Below, in pieces: positions 60,271 to 64,000 of a stretch of DNA of 64,000 nt (within the stretch, counting starts at the first letter, position 1; every line of letters starts with the position of its first letter). Both the position numbers and the translations under genes were made by a program. This DNA comes from VAZQ01 sp963739175 (GTDB lineage: Bacteria > Pseudomonadota > Alphaproteobacteria > Rhizobiales > Xanthobacteraceae), in NCBI GenBank assembly GCA_963739175.1, contig CAVTZH010000004.1:1-64000 (forward strand), read 5' to 3'. Under the pieces are notes generated by a model, which saw nothing but the letters and a program-made list of their open reading frames with translations, had not been told where the DNA came from and made no database searches.

Positions 60271-62160
60271 ATGAACCTGCTTTGCGTCCTGGGCATCGGA
60301 GCTTTGCTCCTTGGCGCGCCGTCCTTGGCGATGGCGCAGCAGCTCCCGATCGACCGCGTCAATAAGGCGATCGACGCAATCGGACGGAGCGGTCTCGAAC
60401 AACTGAAGACCATCACCATCAAAGGGCGCGGCCAGTTCTGGGAGCCCGACGAATCCGTCGTCGCCGGCGGCGTTGCCGTGCACGTGGCGGACGTGACCTA
60501 TGAGATCCGGCGCGACTTCGCGCGCGATGCGGCCAACATCACCTGGGTGCGCGACTACCTGGAGCTGCCTTGGCCGCGGATGAACAAATACGTCGAGGTG
60601 ATTGCGGACGGCGTCGGCTTCGCGATCGGGAATGACGGCGGGCCGCGTACCGCAAGCCTGCAGGCGCAGGGGCCGGAACGCGTCATGACCGGCAATCGCC
60701 TGGCCACGACCAAGCGCGAGTTGCAGCGACGTTCGCCGATCCTGCTGCTTGAGATGGCGCGTAACGCGTCGCGGCTCGGCGCACACACCGACGTATCACT
60801 CGGCGGCCGTCCGCATCCCGCCGTCGCCTACCGGTCCGACCTGGCGACATTCATCGTGGTGTTCGATTCCGACACATCGTTGCCGGTTCGCATTCGCACG
60901 ATGGACTTCGATCCGCTGCACGGCGATTCCGAATTCGACTGGATCGTCTCCGACTGGCGCTCGATCGATGGCGGGATGAAATTTCCGTTCCGTCAGCAAT
61001 ATGACGTCGGGGGCAGGAAGCTGATGGAGTTCGAGGTCGAAGAGGTCGCCGTCAATCCCGCGTTGAATGCATCGCTCTTCAGCGTTCCGGAATCCGTCCG
61101 TTCCAGTGCGCCGACGATGGCAACGGCCAATATCCCCTATCTATGGATTCTGCGCCGCCAGCTGATTGGCTCCTATTACGACGTGGACAACCTCACGCAT
61201 GATCCGTCGCGGGTGAAGCTGAATTTTGTGGAGCGCGCGTCCGGCGTCGTTCAGGTGCAGGGCACGATCCATCACACGCTGATCGTCGAGATGGACACGT
61301 TCCTGGTCGTATTCGACGCGCCATACATGGACGGCTACTCGAAATGGGTGATCGACGCGGCTCGACAACGATTCAAGAACAAGCCGATCAGGTACCTCGT
61401 TCTCACCCACCATCATATCGATCACGTTGCTGGTTACCGCAGCTTCGTCGCTGAGGGCGCCACGCTGGTGGTCGGCCGCGGCACGACGGGCTTCTGGCGC
61501 AAGGTGCTGGCGTCTTCGGACGCGCTCGGGACCGACACGCCCAGGAAATCCCTTGCCAATGCCGAGATCATTGAGGTCGGCGCCAATCACGCCATCACCG
61601 ACGGAAGCCGGCGCGTCGAGCTCTACGAGCTGCGCAGCCGCCACTCCGAGGGGATGCTGGTCGGCTACGTTCCTCACGCCAAGCTCGGCTACCAGACCGA
61701 CATTTGGACCGGTCCGGGCGTCGATCCGCTCGGCGCCCAAGCGATGCCGCGCCAGCGCGCCCTCGTGGAGTTGGTGGAGAAGCTGAAGCTCGACGTGACG
61801 CACTTTATCGGCGGGCACGGTCGCATCGGCCTCTATGCGGATTTGCGCAAGACCGCCGACGGTTCGGTGCCGGCGGACGCCAGCATCTATCTGATCAACA
61901 ACACAAAGGAAGCCGTCGATTTCAACGTGAGCCCGAACGGCTCGTATTGGATTCCGTTCGTGCTGGAGCCGGGCCGCGATGCGAAGCTGACCAACGGCGC
62001 GGCCGAATGGCCGATTACCTCGCTTGTCTTCGTCAACATCATCACCGGCCAGTTGCGCAGCGGAAACCGGGTCGAGGTGACGGACAAAGTCGAGAAGGGA
62101 AAGCGCTACCAGATCGTGGATGATGCCGACTGCAAGTGCCGCAAGCTTAGGCCACTGTAG
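60271..62160 (+). CDS. Exported MBL-fold hydrolase with N-terminal extra domain
   Basis: 629 aa from ATG 60271 (GGGGAGA upstream). Signal peptide NLLCVLGIGALLLGAPSLAMAQ. Residues about 25-275 are a beta-rich domain resembling the LolA/RseB-type or other outer-membrane carrier folds (INTWVRDYLELPWPRMNKYVEV; VNPALNASLFSVPES). The metallo-beta-lactamase domain follows at about 300-520: LVLTHHHIDHVAGYRSFVAEGA (HHHIDH), RSRHSEGMLVGYVPHAKLGYQTDIW and FIGGHG. The metal set looks complete. A C-terminal tail of about 100 residues follows. Periplasmic; substrate unknown, possibly an ester or lactone. Confidence 0.85.
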   Translation: MNLLCVLGIGALLLGAPSLAMAQQLPIDRVNKAIDAIGRSGLEQLKTITIKGRGQFWEPDESVVAGGVAVHVADVTYEIRRDFARDAANITWVRDYLELPWPRMNKYVEVIADGVGFAIGNDGGPRTASLQAQGPERVMTGNRLATTKRELQRRSPILLLEMARNASRLGAHTDVSLGGRPHPAVAYRSDLATFIVVFDSDTSLPVRIRTMDFDPLHGDSEFDWIVSDWRSIDGGMKFPFRQQYDVGGRKLMEFEVEEVAVNPALNASLFSVPESVRSSAPTMATANIPYLWILRRQLIGSYYDVDNLTHDPSRVKLNFVERASGVVQVQGTIHHTLIVEMDTFLVVFDAPYMDGYSKWVIDAARQRFKNKPIRYLVLTHHHIDHVAGYRSFVAEGATLVVGRGTTGFWRKVLASSDALGTDTPRKSLANAEIIEVGANHAITDGSRRVELYELRSRHSEGMLVGYVPHAKLGYQTDIWTGPGVDPLGAQAMPRQRALVELVEKLKLDVTHFIGGHGRIGLYADLRKTADGSVPADASIYLINNTKEAVDFNVSPNGSYWIPFVLEPGRDAKLTNGAAEWPITSLVFVNIITGQLRSGNRVEVTDKVEKGKRYQIVDDADCKCRKLRPL

Positions 62161-62199
62161 GAAATGAAGAATTTATAAGTCGTTTCAAAGCTTTCCGCG

Positions 62200-62224
62200 G
62201 GCTGCCTCTCCCAGCCGGCTTTTT
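62200..62224 (+). terminator. Possible intrinsic terminator after the MBL gene
   Basis: GGCTG (62200-62204) and CAGCC (62212-62216) can pair, with TTTTT at 62220-62224 after CGGC. The stem is short, so the call is tentative. The remainder of the gap 62161-62393 shows nothing recognisable. Confidence 0.4.
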
Positions 62225-62393
62225 GCGCGCCCGGCCGGCAGCCCACACCGGGGTAGGCGAATCACGGCAGCCTGTGCATAGGTACAAACGTGAGTAGTGC
62301 ACAGGTTTTGGTGAGCGACGCGTCCGTCGATGTCGATTGAACCCATTCGTCGTGACCCTGCGCCGCCCATGCGCGGCACGTTTGCGCTACCTG

Positions 62394-62657
62394 ATGACCG
62401 ACCGGCCTGCATTCCGCAAATTGGGCAAGCTTGCCGCGAAGTGGCGCGACTTCGCTGAGAAGCGTCGTGATTGCTTTGCCGAGCTTCACCGCAGCGGCCG
62501 CTGGAAGCTCTACTACGACGAGCAGACGTTTCTCACGCAGAAACACGACGTCAATGAGATTTGCGACCGCTGGGCGATAATCCTAGAACAGCACCGGCGG
62601 GTTCTGCGGGCTCTGCCGCAGCCTGACGCGCCGGCGATTGATCGCGACGCGGCCTGA
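62394..62657 (+). CDS. Small TIGR03809-like protein
   Basis: 87 aa from ATG 62394, chosen because the family-like start MTDRPAFRKLGKLAAKWRDF begins here. It continues AEKRRDCFAELHRSGRWKLYYDEQTFLTQKHDV, a basic, aromatic-rich helical protein. From memory this matches the small alphaproteobacterial family TIGR03809, restricted to Bradyrhizobium-like genomes, with no known function. It is followed 29 bases later by the EamA-type gene. Confidence 0.72.
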   Translation: MTDRPAFRKLGKLAAKWRDFAEKRRDCFAELHRSGRWKLYYDEQTFLTQKHDVNEICDRWAIILEQHRRVLRALPQPDAPAIDRDAA

Positions 62658-62686
62658 TATCTGCGCCCTCGGAACTTGCGTTTTCC

Positions 62687-63532
62687 ATGGACTCCTTCGT
62701 CTTCGCTGCCGTGCTGTTTGCCGCGTTCTGCCACGCCGGCTGGAACGCCGCAGTCAAGCGCGGGCTCGATCCGTTGGTGACGACCATCCTGATGTCGATC
62801 GGCGCGGCGCTGGTCGGCGTCGCCATGCTGCCGTTCACCGGATGGCCGCAGGCGGTGGCCTGGCCCTTCGTCATCGCCTCGGTGCTGATCCACATCGTCT
62901 ATTTCGCGGCGCTGATCGAAAGCTATGCCGCCGGCGACATGGGCCTGGTCTATCCGCTGGCACGCGGCTCGGCGCCGCTGATGACGGCGATCGGGGCAGC
63001 CGTGCTGCTCAAAGAGCATATCGGGCTGCTCGGATGGCTCGGCATCGCGGTGCTGGCCGTCGGCGTGCTGCTGCTCTCGCTGCGCGGCAGCCGCGATCTG
63101 GCGAAACTCGATCGCCGTGCCATCGGCTTCGCGCTGCTGACCGCGGTGACGATCTGCGTCTACACGCTGGTCGACGGCGTCGGCGCGCGCGCGGCCGGCA
63201 ATGCGCATGCCTATACCGCCGCGATGTTCGTTGGCATCGGCATCGCGATGGCGATCTATGCGCTGGCGCGGCGCGGTACCGGCGTGTTTGCGCTGATGGC
63301 CCAGCACTGGAAGCTCGGCGTCGGCGGCGGCGTGATGCAGGTGACGTCGTACGGTATCGCGATCTGGGCAATGACGGTGGCGCCGATCGCGCTCGTCGGT
63401 GCGCTGCGCGAAACCAGCGTACTGTTCGGGACCATCCTCGCCGTCGTGTTCCTGAAGGAGCCGCTGCTGATGCCGCGCGTGGCCGCCGCGCTGATGATCG
63501 TCTGCGGGCTGGTGCTGATCCGGCTAAGCTAA
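62687..63532 (+). CDS. EamA/DMT-family membrane transporter
   Basis: 281 aa with ten probable membrane helices arranged as two EamA repeats. The first runs from FVFAAVLFAAFCHAGWNAAVKRGLDP to residue 135 and includes YPLARGSAPLMTAIGAAVLLKEHIGLLGWLGIAVLAVGVLLLSL. The second covers 145-281 and ends ALRETSVLFGTILAVVFLKEPLLMPRVAAALMIVCGLVLIRL. Each repeat closes with the family's KE motif. It is a probable exporter of a metabolite at the inner membrane. Its stop overlaps the end of the convergent glycosyltransferase-like gene by nine bases. Confidence 0.88.
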   Translation: MDSFVFAAVLFAAFCHAGWNAAVKRGLDPLVTTILMSIGAALVGVAMLPFTGWPQAVAWPFVIASVLIHIVYFAALIESYAAGDMGLVYPLARGSAPLMTAIGAAVLLKEHIGLLGWLGIAVLAVGVLLLSLRGSRDLAKLDRRAIGFALLTAVTICVYTLVDGVGARAAGNAHAYTAAMFVGIGIAMAIYALARRGTGVFALMAQHWKLGVGGGVMQVTSYGIAIWAMTVAPIALVGALRETSVLFGTILAVVFLKEPLLMPRVAAALMIVCGLVLIRLS

Positions 63533-64000
63533 ATTCCGCGAAAATTCGTCCAGCAGGCCGAGGCCGCGCAGCCGCGGCAGGTCCTCCGGCACGTCCACGT
63601 CCCAAAGCGTCGCCGGCTCCTGCCAGGTCAGCCGGTGAAACCGCAGCCGCCGGCGCGTTTCCTCCATCACACCGCTCGTGCTCCAGCTCATGCCGGCAAA
63701 CAGCGCGGGGAGGGGCTTGTGCATGCCGATCAAGACATAGCCGCCGTCCTCGGCCGGGCAGACCACCGCGTCGGCGCCGCCACGCAGCACGTCGGCCGCC
63801 TTGCGCAGATGCGCCGGCATCATGGCGGGGCAGTCGGTGCCGATGACGAGGGTCGCCCCGCCCGACCCCTTGAGCCCCGCCAAGATGCGCGCGCCGAGAT
63901 CGCCGTCGGGCTGGCGCGCAAGCGCCACGTTGCGATGGGTGCGCAGCATCTGGAACGTCGCGTGGGTCTCGTCCGGCGTCGCCCACACCGTGACCGGCCC
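63524..64000 (-). CDS. TIGR04282-type glycosyltransferase, 5' end outside window
   Basis: The frame is open to the window edge, so the start is missing; 158 residues are seen. GATLVIGTDCPAMMPAHLRKAADVLRGGADAVVCPAEDGGYVLIGMHKPLPALFAGMSWSTSGVMEETRRRL is the signature of the TIGR04282 glycosyltransferases (DUF2064), linked to arsenosugar synthesis in some bacteria. The DxP motif in GTDCP is the nucleotide-sugar/metal contact. It ends TLWDVDVPEDLPRLRGLG, also family-typical. The rest of its operon lies beyond the right edge. Confidence 0.83.
   Translation of the reverse strand, partial: GPVTVWATPDETHATFQMLRTHRNVALARQPDGDLGARILAGLKGSGGATLVIGTDCPAMMPAHLRKAADVLRGGADAVVCPAEDGGYVLIGMHKPLPALFAGMSWSTSGVMEETRRRLRFHRLTWQEPATLWDVDVPEDLPRLRGLGLLDEFSRNLA

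Overview
The window is high-GC DNA with dense coding on both strands. It fits an alphaproteobacterium of the Hyphomicrobiales (Bradyrhizobium / Xanthobacteraceae type). The support is family content: ten periplasmic tripartite-tricarboxylate (Bug/TctC) receptors, small proteins resembling DUF6494 and TIGR03809, an ECF sigma/anti-sigma pair, and GC-rich intergenic palindromes of the kind common in that group. No rRNA, tRNA, CRISPR array, transposase or replication origin was seen.

Layout. 1-974: end of an SDR gene and a 3-hydroxyacyl-CoA dehydrogenase. 1091-5128: a flavin monooxygenase-like gene divergent from three consecutive cupin genes and a small unknown protein. 5179-7415: lipocalin-like protein, LysR regulator and a fourth cupin. 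7616-12935: pyrE, a CoxG-like protein, a GNAT acetyltransferase, a cupin, a degenerate HtrA-like protein, a di-haem cytochrome c and a glyoxalase-fold protein. 12942-14999: a Bug receptor and an exported glycine-repeat protein. 15122-21287 (minus strand): an acyl/aromatic-acid set with LLM oxidoreductase, AAC(3)-type acetyltransferase, enoyl-CoA hydratase, Bug receptor, UbiD-type decarboxylase and a dihydroxyphthalate-decarboxylase-like protein. 21399-24639: an exported Lys/Pro/Ala-rich protein, a small DUF6494-like protein, a Bug receptor and aspartate dehydrogenase. 24823-28130: an ECF sigma factor, its anti-sigma factor and a subtilisin-like protease, bracketed by two copies of one putative sigma-factor promoter; the second drives only a short transcript ending at a strong terminator.

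28335-62160 is a large catabolic island. It carries Bug receptors next to a flavin monooxygenase, CMD protein, HTH-citrate synthase fusion, GlcG-like protein, aldolase, racemase-like protein, CoA ligase, hydroxycinnamoyl-CoA hydratase/lyase-like protein and O-methyltransferase. Further along are a metal-type PadR repressor, an argininosuccinate-lyase-like protein, a MetE-like protein, a flavoprotein/ferredoxin pair, FAH, VOC, MarR, an amidohydrolase, MmgE/PrpD, ornithine cyclodeaminase, an OYE-family reductase, two deacetylases, a GntR regulator and an MBL hydrolase. A palindrome of the form ATTGATT-N4-AATCAAT precedes at least six transcription units between 28.2 and 48.4 kb and looks like a shared operator. 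The right edge has a small conserved protein, an EamA exporter and a truncated TIGR04282-type transferase.

At least twelve genes, mostly between 43 and 57 kb, are broken by apparent frameshifts with good coding sequence on both sides, nearly all explicable by a single base. This looks more like assembly indels than decay, but the sequence alone cannot decide. Frame-broken genes are given as pseudogene entries spanning the whole reconstructed gene.
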